12,240 bases of DNA. Source: Chloroflexota bacterium. GTDB lineage: Bacteria; Chloroflexota; Dehalococcoidia; UBA2979. A program made the translations under genes and the position numbers. Location of the stretch: contig PBOW01000033.1 of assembly GCA_002725365.1 (NCBI GenBank), positions 13,173-25,412 of the forward strand, written 5' to 3'. The notes under the pieces were generated by a model. It did no database searches and was not told the origin of the DNA. It worked only from the letters and a program-made list of their open reading frames with translations. This document shows positions 1 to 6,161 of this stretch, piece by piece. Every line of letters starts with the position of its first letter. The first letter of the stretch is position 1.

Positions 1-252
1 ACCGACAATAATCATCAGATCTATGTCAGAAAATCGAGTTTGTTCACCACGCCCGGTACTTCCATGAGTGAAGACAGCTAACGGATATTGATCCTCTCGA
101 CTCCCTGCTTCTGAGACAAGTGACACTAACGCCTGATCTAATGAGCTCGTTAGATTAGAGCTCAATACTAATCCGGCTAACTCGTGAGAAGTGGGTACGG
201 TCCGATCGCGCAGGTCCTCAAAGGCACGGAGTAAATCATTTGATCTAGACAT
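1..252 (-). CDS. glnD: [Protein-PII] uridylyltransferase GlnD, N-terminal part (runs off the window)
   Basis: The first 84 codons of a minus-strand gene that continues past base 1. An in-frame TAG lies two codons upstream of the ATG at 252-250, so translation cannot start earlier. After a helical N-terminus the protein shows GSTGRGE (residues 64-70) followed by SDIDL (75-79). This is the nucleotidyltransferase signature of GlnD (family form GGYGRGEL...SDxDLL), with the two metal-binding aspartates at 76 and 78. GlnD adds UMP to PII (GlnB) when glutamine is low and removes it when glutamine is high. It follows glnB by 40 bases on the same strand, in an amtB-glnB-glnD order, so its substrate is encoded next door. 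No clear Shine-Dalgarno precedes the ATG. The HD, ACT and linker domains lie outside the window, so a shorter GlnD-like nucleotidyltransferase cannot be fully excluded. Confidence 0.85.
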   Translation of the reverse strand, partial: MSRSNDLLRAFEDLRDRTVPTSHELAGLVLSSNLTSSLDQALVSLVSEAGSREDQYPLAVFTHGSTGRGEQTRFSDIDLMIIVG

Positions 253-292
253 AAGGCTAAGTTTACAGACTTAAAATACACACCGACACTAT

Positions 293-631
293 TTAAATCG
301 CGTCCGGACCACGTTCGCCAGTTCGTATTCTGATCACGTCCTCGACGTCGACAATCAGTACCTTACCGTCACCTATTGCCCCAGTGTGTACCGATGCCTC
401 TATGACGCTAACTGCCTCGGGAACAATGACATCATCGACGAGAATCTCTATCCGAGTTTTTTGGACCATATCCACTTCATATTCTGCACCGCGGTAAATC
501 TCTTGATGCCCTGATTGCCTCCCAAACCCAGCAGCCTCCACTACCGTGAGGCCGCTGATTCCCGCTTCCTGTACTGACTCAAGCACGTCGTCCAATCTAT
601 AAGGATTAATATATGCAATTATCAGTTTCAT
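293..631 (-). CDS. glnB: Nitrogen regulatory protein PII
   Basis: This 112-residue protein has the usual length of PII and aligns end to end with GlnB/GlnK. The T-loop carries the uridylylation motif YRGAEY with Tyr51 at the canonical position. The C-terminal signature TGAIGDGKVLIVDV (83-96) and IRIRTGE (101-107) form the ATP/2-oxoglutarate site. PII is a trimeric cytoplasmic sensor of 2-oxoglutarate, ATP/ADP and, through GlnD, glutamine. It blocks AmtB by inserting its T-loop into the channel. It lies 33 bases downstream of amtB and 40 bases upstream of glnD, so one transcript probably encodes all three. The GAGGAG Shine-Dalgarno candidate is about 14 bases from the ATG, longer than usual, but the MKLI start matches family N-termini. 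Whether it is functionally GlnB or GlnK cannot be decided from sequence; linkage to amtB is typical of GlnK, linkage to glnD of GlnB. Confidence 0.96.
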   Translation of the reverse strand: MKLIIAYINPYRLDDVLESVQEAGISGLTVVEAAGFGRQSGHQEIYRGAEYEVDMVQKTRIEILVDDVIVPEAVSVIEASVHTGAIGDGKVLIVDVEDVIRIRTGERGPDAI

Positions 632-664
632 AGCGGGAATCAGCTCTCCTCACCTTAAAAAAAT

Positions 665-1879
665 CTATTCCGTCAGCACATATCCCTGCTCGTTATGAAG
701 TCTGAGGTCCAGGCCTTGCTGTTCATCATCCTCATCAGCGCGAAGTCCAATAGTCCTATCGATAATCGTCGCGATCACAAAGGTTAGTACTCCAGTGAAT
801 ACTATTGCAATAAGCACTGAAATCAGCTGGATGCCAAATTGCTCACCGCCACCGACGCCGCCGACAGCGAGAACACCCACAAGCAGTGAACCAACAACGC
901 CGCCGACCAAGTGGACAGCAACAACGTCGAGTGAATCATCAAAGTTGAAAGTTGACTTTATTTTTAGAGCGTAGAAACAAATAGCTCCGGCAGCCAACCC
1001 AATAACCAAAGCACCAAATGGGTCAACGAAGCCCGCTGCTGGTGTTATTGCCACCAGTCCTGCCACAGCTCCAGAGGCGAATCCAAGTGTAGTTGTATGT
1101 CCGTTGACTAATTTTTCAACTAGCAGCCAAGCGGTCGCTGCTGTACCAGCAGCCACTTGTGTGGCCATGAATGCATCGGCAGCTGCCTGATCTGCCGCAA
1201 GTGCCGATCCTGCATTGAAACCAAACCATCCAAACCACAGAAGTCCAGCACCGAGCATAGTCAACGGTAGAGAATGTGGTCTCATCGCTCTGGACCCATA
1301 ACCTAGTCTGGGACCGATCATTATCGCCAGTACTAGAGCTGCTACTCCGGCGTTAATGTGCACTACCAGGCCTCCTGCGAAGTCTAGCGCACCCAATTCA
1401 GCCATGTATCCGCCACCCCAGACGGCAGTTGTAAGTGGTACATACACCACAATGGACCACACAATTATGAACAAGGTCCATGCACCAAATTTCATCCGTT
1501 CAGCAACCGCACCAACTATAAGTGCAGGAGTAATTATTGCGAACATCAGTTGGAACATAAGGAACGCGGAGTTAGGGATGCCTCCGACTATACTTGCACC
1601 GTCAGCAATTCCACGAAGACCAAAATAATCAAGATTACCTAGAATTATAGTGTCTGATATCGTCATCGGATCGCCACCGATTAAGTGACCAAATGCGAGC
1701 GATCCCCCGACTAATGTCCACACGATTGTGATTACACCCATTGCAATATAATTCTTTAATAACATTGCAAGAATATTCTTGGCTCGCACCATACCCCCGT
1801 AGAAAAATGCCAGACCAGGTGTCATCAATAGCACCAAGGCACTACTCGTTAAGATCCACGCGGTAGCTCCACTATCCAT
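665..1879 (-). CDS. amtB: Ammonium transporter AmtB
   Basis: A 404-residue Amt/MEP/Rh channel with about 11 membrane segments. It conducts ammonium across the cytoplasmic membrane as a trimer. Functional residues known from E. coli AmtB are all present: F113 (F107), W154 (W148), D166 (D160), H174 (H168) in the signature DFAGGLVVHINAG, F221 (F215), S225 (S219) and the second pore histidine H323 (H318). The C-terminal tail LRADEDDEQQGLDLRLHNEQ matches the conserved cytoplasmic tail that couples channel gating to PII. The protein starts directly at the first membrane helix, without the cleaved signal peptide of E. coli AmtB. The ATG is preceded by a strong AAAGGAG with 7-base spacing. It is the first gene of an amtB-glnB-glnD operon; the 157-base leader is described separately. 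Confidence 0.97.
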   Translation of the reverse strand: MDSGATAWILTSSALVLLMTPGLAFFYGGMVRAKNILAMLLKNYIAMGVITIVWTLVGGSLAFGHLIGGDPMTISDTIILGNLDYFGLRGIADGASIVGGIPNSAFLMFQLMFAIITPALIVGAVAERMKFGAWTLFIIVWSIVVYVPLTTAVWGGGYMAELGALDFAGGLVVHINAGVAALVLAIMIGPRLGYGSRAMRPHSLPLTMLGAGLLWFGWFGFNAGSALAADQAAADAFMATQVAAGTAATAWLLVEKLVNGHTTTLGFASGAVAGLVAITPAAGFVDPFGALVIGLAAGAICFYALKIKSTFNFDDSLDVVAVHLVGGVVGSLLVGVLAVGGVGGGEQFGIQLISVLIAIVFTGVLTFVIATIIDRTIGLRADEDDEQQGLDLRLHNEQGYVLTE

Positions 1880-1883
1880 TTTC

Positions 1884-1899
1884 AGTCTCCTTTCAGACT
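1884..1899 (-). promoter_or_regulatory. amtB ribosome binding site inside a short hairpin
   Basis: On the transcript, AGTCTGAAAGGAGACT ends 4 bases before the amtB ATG. AGTCT and AGACT are perfect inverted repeats (5 bp stem, 6-base loop), and the Shine-Dalgarno AAAGGAG spans the loop and the 3' arm. Seen directly. The stem is short and weak, so a role in limiting amtB translation is only a possibility. Confidence 0.35.
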
Positions 1900-1927
1900 A
1901 ATTCCGAATACATGATCAAACAGAACA

Positions 1928-1941
1928 GTACTCACGAATAC
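1928..1941. promoter_or_regulatory. GTA-N8-TAC dyad upstream of amtB
   Basis: The 14-base element GTATTCGTGAGTAC (read toward amtB) matches the GTA-N8-TAC consensus bound by the cyanobacterial nitrogen regulator NtcA, a Crp/Fnr-family protein. It lies 49 bases before the amtB start in the nitrogen operon leader. A chance match in this 157-base leader is expected about 0.04 times. No well-placed -10 box was found at the NtcA-like spacing, and the organism is probably not a cyanobacterium, so a different Crp/Fnr-like or unrelated regulator may bind, or none. Confidence 0.3.
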
Positions 1942-2036
1942 ACCTATAGGATCGGGTTCAATTGTTTCTTGGAGATTACATAAGCGGGAAAAATCAATTA
2001 ATTCGCTGTAAACGTCTCGCTTCTCTTGACAGCTGT

Positions 2037-2903
2037 CTACTTGGTAACTGGATTCGATATCAGAAGCTCAGTCACCGGAGTTCTACCGCTCCCTGTGGCG
2101 TTAATTGAACGTTTCGCGCTTACTTCTTCGATAGTATAACTACGAAATGCACCCTCATAAATTCCACGTATATAGTCCTGTCCGGAGTTGGAAACCAAGA
2201 AATTAACTCCCCTATCGTCGAGTCGATCACATTCCGCGCGAAGATCAAGTTGTTGGACTCGGCCGAACCCTTCAGCTGTGTAACCAGTAAAAGAGGATGT
2301 CGAGGATATAGGCTCGAAAGGAGGATCAAAATATACGAAATCCCCGCTGTGACAATCTTTAAGGATTGACCGATAATCTCCGCTATATATTTCGACATTG
2401 CCAAGGGCCTTTGACACAGAACGAAGCAAAGATTCATTAAGGATTCGAGGGTTCTTATATTTGCCATGTGGCACATTGAACCGACCCTTTTTGTTGACGC
2501 GATACAGCCCATTGAAGCATGTTCGATTCAAGAATATAAACTGAGCAACTCGATCTACAGAAGCAGAATATTCCATATCTCTTTCTTCATAATATCGATC
2601 TGATCGACCGCTCTCATCCAAACCTAGGTATGAATCTTCCAATATTCTTAATCGGTCACACAGTAAATCAGATTGATCTCTAACAACTGAGAAAGTCTCC
2701 ATCAGGGCTGAGTTTAAATCGTTCAAAACTATTTTTTTAGGTGGATTCTCTCGGTTTAAAATGCCGAATGTAATTGCCGCCGCTCCACACATCGGCTCAT
2801 AGAAAGAGTCTATGTGCTCTGGTACCCGCATTATTATTTCTTGCAGCAACTGCCGCTTACCACCTGCCCATTTGAGAAACGGTTGTAAATCGTTCTGTGG
2901 CAT
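2037..2903 (-). CDS. dam: DpnM/Dam-type DNA adenine-N6 methyltransferase (MT-D12 family)
   Basis: A 288-residue protein resembling DpnM over its whole length, including the SAM-binding motif FLKWAGGKRQLL (9-20), the region NGLYRVNKKGRFNVPHGKYKNP (131-152) typical of GATC methylases, the catalytic motif YFDPPF (191-196), FTGYTAEGF (205-213) and SNS (238-240). By family it should methylate adenine, probably in GATC. Two motifs deviate: motif I reads EPMCGAAAITF where relatives have EPFVGGGA, and motif IV is DPPF rather than DPPY; phenylalanine is tolerated in this motif class. The ATG overlaps the stop codon of the upstream dehydrogenase (TAATG), so translation is probably coupled. No restriction endonuclease is recognisable in the window, so it looks like an orphan methylase for regulation, mismatch-repair marking or protection. 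An incomplete restriction system outside the window cannot arise upstream on this operon, which begins with the aldolase. Confidence 0.93.
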   Translation of the reverse strand: MPQNDLQPFLKWAGGKRQLLQEIIMRVPEHIDSFYEPMCGAAAITFGILNRENPPKKIVLNDLNSALMETFSVVRDQSDLLCDRLRILEDSYLGLDESGRSDRYYEERDMEYSASVDRVAQFIFLNRTCFNGLYRVNKKGRFNVPHGKYKNPRILNESLLRSVSKALGNVEIYSGDYRSILKDCHSGDFVYFDPPFEPISSTSSFTGYTAEGFGRVQQLDLRAECDRLDDRGVNFLVSNSGQDYIRGIYEGAFRSYTIEEVSAKRSINATGSGRTPVTELLISNPVTK

Positions 2904-3976
2904 TACGGTCTCAGGGAACTAAGTGGTGAAACACCTACCATCGTTGACGCCTCCAAGATTTGCTTCCAAGTCTCATCGTCGATTGGTATGCCTTGCGACA
3001 ATCTCTCAGCCATTTGAATCCGTTCAGGCTCACCTGCAACTAACACTTCAGTGAAGCCCTCAGCAAATGGTGGTTCTTTGACATAATTCAAAAGATCCCT
3101 AGATCTCTCAGACCACTCGGAGGAACTCATGAAGTTAGCAATGTTAATTGCGATCATCCATGTTCCGTTTGTTCCACGGACCGATTCTTGAGCTGAACCA
3201 GAACCGGACAATATACCGCCAAGTAGTTCCATTGCTATGTTCAGACCGAAACCCTTATAGCCACTCAAAATACCTCCGAATGGAAGCAATGCCCCTCTTG
3301 CTTCGACTGAGCCAGTTCCATAAAGATCATTTGGATCCTCTGTCGCCCGACCTTCTCCATCGATCAAAACATCGAATGGCACTTTAGCACCTTTGTTAAC
3401 AGCTACCTTCATTTTGCCTTCGGCTAAAACTGACGTGGCCATATCTAGCACGAAAGGAGTTTCAGGATTATCAGTAGGAAAGGCGAACATAATAGGATTG
3501 GTCCCAGTTTTTCTTTGTCCGCCTCCATACGCAGCCACTAGCTGACCGCCAGGATTATTCACCCCAGCCATACCGATACATCCAGACCTGCTTGCCATTT
3601 CTCCGTAATGTCCGAGGCGTCCGATGTGACCATTTCCGCGTATGGTAACCATCCCAATCCCAGTTGCTTTTGCTTTTTCAACTGCCAAGTTCATGGCATG
3701 GTGAGCGGCTACCTGCCCAAGATTCATTCCTCCGTCAGCAACTGCTGTGGAAGGTGTTTCCTGAATGATTTCGAATTGTCCACCGACTATCGAACGCTTC
3801 TCAAGAATGCCCGTTATATATCCAAGAGTCCGTATTACCCCATGAGAATCGTGGCCACGCAGATTTGCGCCTACCAAGTGATCGGCAATAATCTCAGCTT
3901 CGCTGTTGGGACTCCCTCCAGCTGAGAAAATTTTCATTATGTAGTCTTTAAGCACTAGAGCATCAATTGAAATCAT
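2903..3976 (-). CDS. Malate/L-lactate dehydrogenase family (Ldh_2) oxidoreductase
   Basis: A 357-residue NAD(P)-dependent 2-hydroxyacid (or ureidoglycolate or imino-acid) dehydrogenase of the Ldh_2 family, which is not related to classical Rossmann-fold malate dehydrogenases. Family landmarks: RGHDSHGVIR (40-49) with H45 and R49, GNGHIGRLGHYGEMA (114-128) with H117, GTNPIMFAFP (158-167), LDMATS (177-182) and GYKGFGLNIAMELLGG (239-254). The substrate cannot be read from the sequence. The frame is open for 6 more codons up to an ATG at 3994, but a purine-rich AGAGGGGGAG sits just before the ATG at 3976, so I place the start there (MISIDAL). It lies 46 bases downstream of an HpcH/HpaI-type aldolase and overlaps the methyltransferase gene by one base. 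A plausible role is oxidising or reducing an acid made or used by that aldolase (inference). Confidence 0.9.
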   Translation of the reverse strand: MISIDALVLKDYIMKIFSAGGSPNSEAEIIADHLVGANLRGHDSHGVIRTLGYITGILEKRSIVGGQFEIIQETPSTAVADGGMNLGQVAAHHAMNLAVEKAKATGIGMVTIRGNGHIGRLGHYGEMASRSGCIGMAGVNNPGGQLVAAYGGGQRKTGTNPIMFAFPTDNPETPFVLDMATSVLAEGKMKVAVNKGAKVPFDVLIDGEGRATEDPNDLYGTGSVEARGALLPFGGILSGYKGFGLNIAMELLGGILSGSGSAQESVRGTNGTWMIAINIANFMSSSEWSERSRDLLNYVKEPPFAEGFTEVLVAGEPERIQMAERLSQGIPIDDETWKQILEASTMVGVSPLSSLRP

Positions 3977-3977
3977 A

Positions 3978-3988
3978 GCTCCCCCTCT
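3978..3988 (-). promoter_or_regulatory. Ribosome binding site deciding the dehydrogenase start
   Basis: Transcript bases AGAGGGGGAGC precede the ATG at 3976-3974; GAGG is 7 bases from that ATG. The site lies inside the extended reading frame that would start at 3994, which argues for the shorter protein. Confidence 0.55.
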
Positions 3989-4022
3989 CATCATATATTT
4001 ACTATCACAACACCATTACGGA

Positions 4023-4826
4023 CTAATAGAAGGCGCTACCACCTGGCATAGTAGGTTCAGCACCTGTTGCTTCGCGAGTTTCATTAAGATCATCCGCAGC
4101 CCTCGACCTCATAAAACCTGAGTCTGTGCCAAGAGTAACCATCTGAAATCCGGCGGTGAGCCACTTTTTGGTGAATTCGGCACTACCGGTATGTATACCT
4201 GGAGTCACACCATGCTTGCGGCATGCATCATAGATTTCCATCACCTTTGCCTCGTGATTGGGATCATGATTGTCCCCAGTAGGCTCCATCCCAAGAGCAT
4301 AGGCTAGATCAGAGGGACCCACATAGGCTGCATCAACCCCAGGTGTACTTAATATTTCATCGAGTTTTTCCAAGGCCTCGGCGGTCTCAATCATACACAC
4401 GACAGCAATCTGATCGTTGGCACCCTTCTGATAATCAGCCCCACCATATATAGCAGCCCTAGTAGGACCAGAAGACCGCCCTCCCTCAGGCGGATACTTA
4501 CTCGCCCAAACCGCTCGCTCGGCCTCTTCGCGATTATTAACTAACGGCACCACAACACCGTATGCACCGGCATCTAGCGCTTTCATAATGGTTGCGGGAT
4601 CATTCCACGGAACCCTAACAAAAGGAGTGGTGGCAGTTGTCGAAATCGCCCGGAACATTTCGATTGAGTCCGCGTAATCTATTGCCCCATGCTGCATATC
4701 CACACATAGCCAGTCGAATCCCACATGTGCCATGACCTCCGCACTGTGGCCATCAGGGATGCTCAGCCATGCTCCAACTGTAGACTTACCACTTTTCCAC
4801 GCTTCCAGTGTCTTGTTTACCCGCAC
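4023..4826 (-). CDS. HpcH/HpaI-family aldolase (class II pyruvate-type aldolase)
   Basis: A 267-residue TIM-barrel protein close to 4-hydroxy-2-oxoheptanedioate aldolase (HpaI, about 260 residues). It has the catalytic base H46 in CVDMQHG, R71 in RVPWND that binds the pyruvyl carboxylate, and the divalent-metal ligands E147 (MIETAEAL) and D173 (YVGPSDLAYALG). KYPPEGGRSSGPTRAA (110-125) is the usual loop ahead of the active-site tyrosine. Such enzymes reversibly cleave 4-hydroxy-2-oxo acids into pyruvate (or oxaloacetate/glyoxylate-type acids) and an aldehyde; many are promiscuous, so the natural substrate is unknown. The start is GTG (4826-4824), set by a GGGAGG six bases upstream; no nearby ATG fits. 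It is the first gene of a three-gene minus-strand operon and is divergent from the sugar-phosphate aldolase/phosphatase gene. Confidence 0.92.
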   Translation of the reverse strand: MRVNKTLEAWKSGKSTVGAWLSIPDGHSAEVMAHVGFDWLCVDMQHGAIDYADSIEMFRAISTTATTPFVRVPWNDPATIMKALDAGAYGVVVPLVNNREEAERAVWASKYPPEGGRSSGPTRAAIYGGADYQKGANDQIAVVCMIETAEALEKLDEILSTPGVDAAYVGPSDLAYALGMEPTGDNHDPNHEAKVMEIYDACRKHGVTPGIHTGSAEFTKKWLTAGFQMVTLGTDSGFMRSRAADDLNETREATGAEPTMPGGSAFY

Positions 4827-5042
4827 TAATAACCTCCCTTATTTTTATAAAACTAATTTAACCGCTGAATCTCTAATTAGAAATTGCCCGGAATGTGTCC
4901 GGATCGACAATCTCCCGAGGTATCAGACCTCCGAACCAATATGCAGCATATTCGATCTAGCACCACCATGTGAATCAGTTGGAAACAGCGGCATGTTACA
5001 CTCCCGTATGGTTAAATCAGTTATGGAGATTGGAGTCATCAA
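4827..5042. promoter_or_regulatory. Divergent promoter region (aldolase operon / FBP aldolase-phosphatase operon)
   Basis: 216 bases between two divergent operons, so promoters for both should lie here. Visible dyads: palindrome TCTAATTAGA (4872-4881), CCGGA-N5-TCCGG (4888-4902) and GAGGT-N5-ACCTC (4917-4931). A poor plus-strand promoter candidate is TTGCCC (4885) with GACAAT 16 bases on, both 4 of 6 matches. The aldolase side has an AT-rich stretch (4841-4862) suited to a -10 region. No regulator gene adjoins. The reading frame on the minus strand here (4923-5108) overlaps the downstream gene and looks non-coding. Confidence 0.5.
4833..4838 (-). promoter_or_regulatory. Shine-Dalgarno site deciding the GTG start of the aldolase
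   Basis: GGGAGG on the transcript, six bases before the GTG at 4826-4824. It supports a GTG start in the absence of a suitable ATG. Confidence 0.7.
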
Positions 5043-6137
5043 ATGCCTCAGACCCTCAGCGTAATCAAGGCAGATATCGGCGGATTCGTAGGACATTCGT
5101 CGATGCACCCTGAAGTCCTAGACTATGGCAGAGAACAAGTTGCTCAGGCAGTCCAGGATGGCTTACTAATTGATGGACAGGCCCAAGCCTGTGGGGATGA
5201 TATGTTCTTGATCCTCTCCCATGACCGAGGCGAAGACGATGAGACTCTGCATAAATTTGCGTGGGACACCTTCCAAGGAGGAACAGAAGTAGCAAGGAAG
5301 CTGCATCTCTATGGCGCTGGCCAAGACCTTTTAGTGGATGCATTCAGTGGCAACATCCGAGGGGCTGGTCCGGGATCGGCGGAACTAGAGCTTGTGGAAC
5401 GACCCTCAGAACCGATCATTGTGTTCATGGGTGACAAAACGTCTGCGGGTGCATTCAACTTACCTTTCTATAAGATGTTTGCCGATCCATTTAATACAGC
5501 AGGGCTGGTGATCGCGGAGAGCCTACACGATGGCTTCGCTTTCGAAGTGCATGACATAGCAAACAATAAAAAGGCCGTCTTTCAATCTCCAGATGAAATA
5601 TATGACTTGCTTGTATTTATCGGGTCACCCGCACACTACGCTGTGAAACGAGTGGTTACTCGGTCCACAGGAGAAGTAGCGGCTGTTTCATCAACCGACA
5701 AACTTTCACTAATCGCCGGAAGATATGTGGGTAAGGACGACCCTACTGCCATAGTCAGGTGCCAAGGCAATTTCCCCGCTGTTGGTGAGGTGCTCGAGCC
5801 ATTCTCCACACCATATATTGTTGAGGGCTTCATGCGCGGTTCGCACTATGGACCTTGGATGCCAGTTTCTCTCCGTGATGCCAATCCGTCCCGATTTGAT
5901 GGTCCTCCACGAGTAGTCGCTTTGGGCTTTCAACTGGCTGAAGGAAAGTTCATAGGCCCAAGGGATATGTTCGACGACCCATCGTTCGATAATTCCAGGA
6001 AAGAAGCAAATACGATTTCGGATATTCTAAGAAAGCATGGTCCGTTTGAACCGCACAGGTTACCGCTCGACGAAATGGAATATACGACAATGCCAGTGGT
6101 TGCCGAGAAAATGGCGTCTCGGTGGACCGCCCTTTAG
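5043..6137 (+). CDS. fbp: Fructose-1,6-bisphosphate aldolase/phosphatase (archaeal type)
   Basis: A 364-residue bifunctional enzyme of the FBPA/P family. It condenses dihydroxyacetone phosphate and glyceraldehyde-3-phosphate and then dephosphorylates the product to fructose-6-phosphate, making gluconeogenesis one-directional. The N-terminus KADIGGFVGHSSMHP (9-23) carries the metal ligands D11 and H18; CGDDMFL (50-56) gives D52 and D53; Q94 and D131 are likely further ligands. GRYVGKDDP (226-234) contains Y228 and the Schiff-base lysine K231, equivalent to Y229 and K232 of the Sulfolobus enzyme, so both activities should be intact. GGAG seven bases before the ATG fixes the start. The family is typical of thermophilic archaea and deep-branching bacteria such as Chloroflexota. 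The gene probably starts the operon that continues with rdgB 24 bases later. Confidence 0.95.
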   Translation: MPQTLSVIKADIGGFVGHSSMHPEVLDYGREQVAQAVQDGLLIDGQAQACGDDMFLILSHDRGEDDETLHKFAWDTFQGGTEVARKLHLYGAGQDLLVDAFSGNIRGAGPGSAELELVERPSEPIIVFMGDKTSAGAFNLPFYKMFADPFNTAGLVIAESLHDGFAFEVHDIANNKKAVFQSPDEIYDLLVFIGSPAHYAVKRVVTRSTGEVAAVSSTDKLSLIAGRYVGKDDPTAIVRCQGNFPAVGEVLEPFSTPYIVEGFMRGSHYGPWMPVSLRDANPSRFDGPPRVVALGFQLAEGKFIGPRDMFDDPSFDNSRKEANTISDILRKHGPFEPHRLPLDEMEYTTMPVVAEKMASRWTAL

Positions 6138-6161
6138 TAGCTGGATCTTCAGTCGATAAAC

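Larger units (their letters stand above)
1880..2036. other. Intergenic leader between the methyltransferase gene and amtB
   Basis: 157 bases that must hold any promoter of the amtB-glnB-glnD operon. Apart from the two elements listed above, it has a perfect 10-base palindrome GACAGCTGTC (2028-2037) touching the methyltransferase stop codon. No T-run follows that palindrome, so it is not a typical intrinsic terminator. I found no convincing sigma-70 or sigma-54 (TGGCAC-N5-TTGC) promoter. Confidence 0.4.

Noticed and set aside
1356..1628. Plus-strand open frame of 90 codons within amtB
   Set aside because: Lies entirely opposite conserved membrane segments of AmtB, with low-complexity, proline-rich translation. 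It is a shadow frame.
1880..2036. Sigma-54 promoter for the nitrogen operon
   Set aside because: I looked for TGGCAC-N5-TTGC on the minus strand and found no acceptable match.
2028..2037. Palindrome GACAGCTGTC as terminator of the methylase operon
   Set aside because: No T-run follows in the direction of transcription and the arms are only 5 bases; kept only as a note in the leader.
3148..3925. Plus-strand frames opposite the Ldh_2 dehydrogenase
   Set aside because: They fall on conserved motifs of the dehydrogenase and show no own ribosome binding site or family features.
2037..4826. Possible restriction-modification or defence island around the DNA methylase
   Set aside because: The neighbours are an Ldh_2 dehydrogenase, an HpcH/HpaI-type aldolase and amtB. 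No nuclease, helicase or other defence gene is present.
4923..5108. Minus-strand frame of 61 codons in the divergent region
   Set aside because: Its start lies inside the FBP aldolase/phosphatase gene and it shows no protein-like features; the region is better read as promoter.
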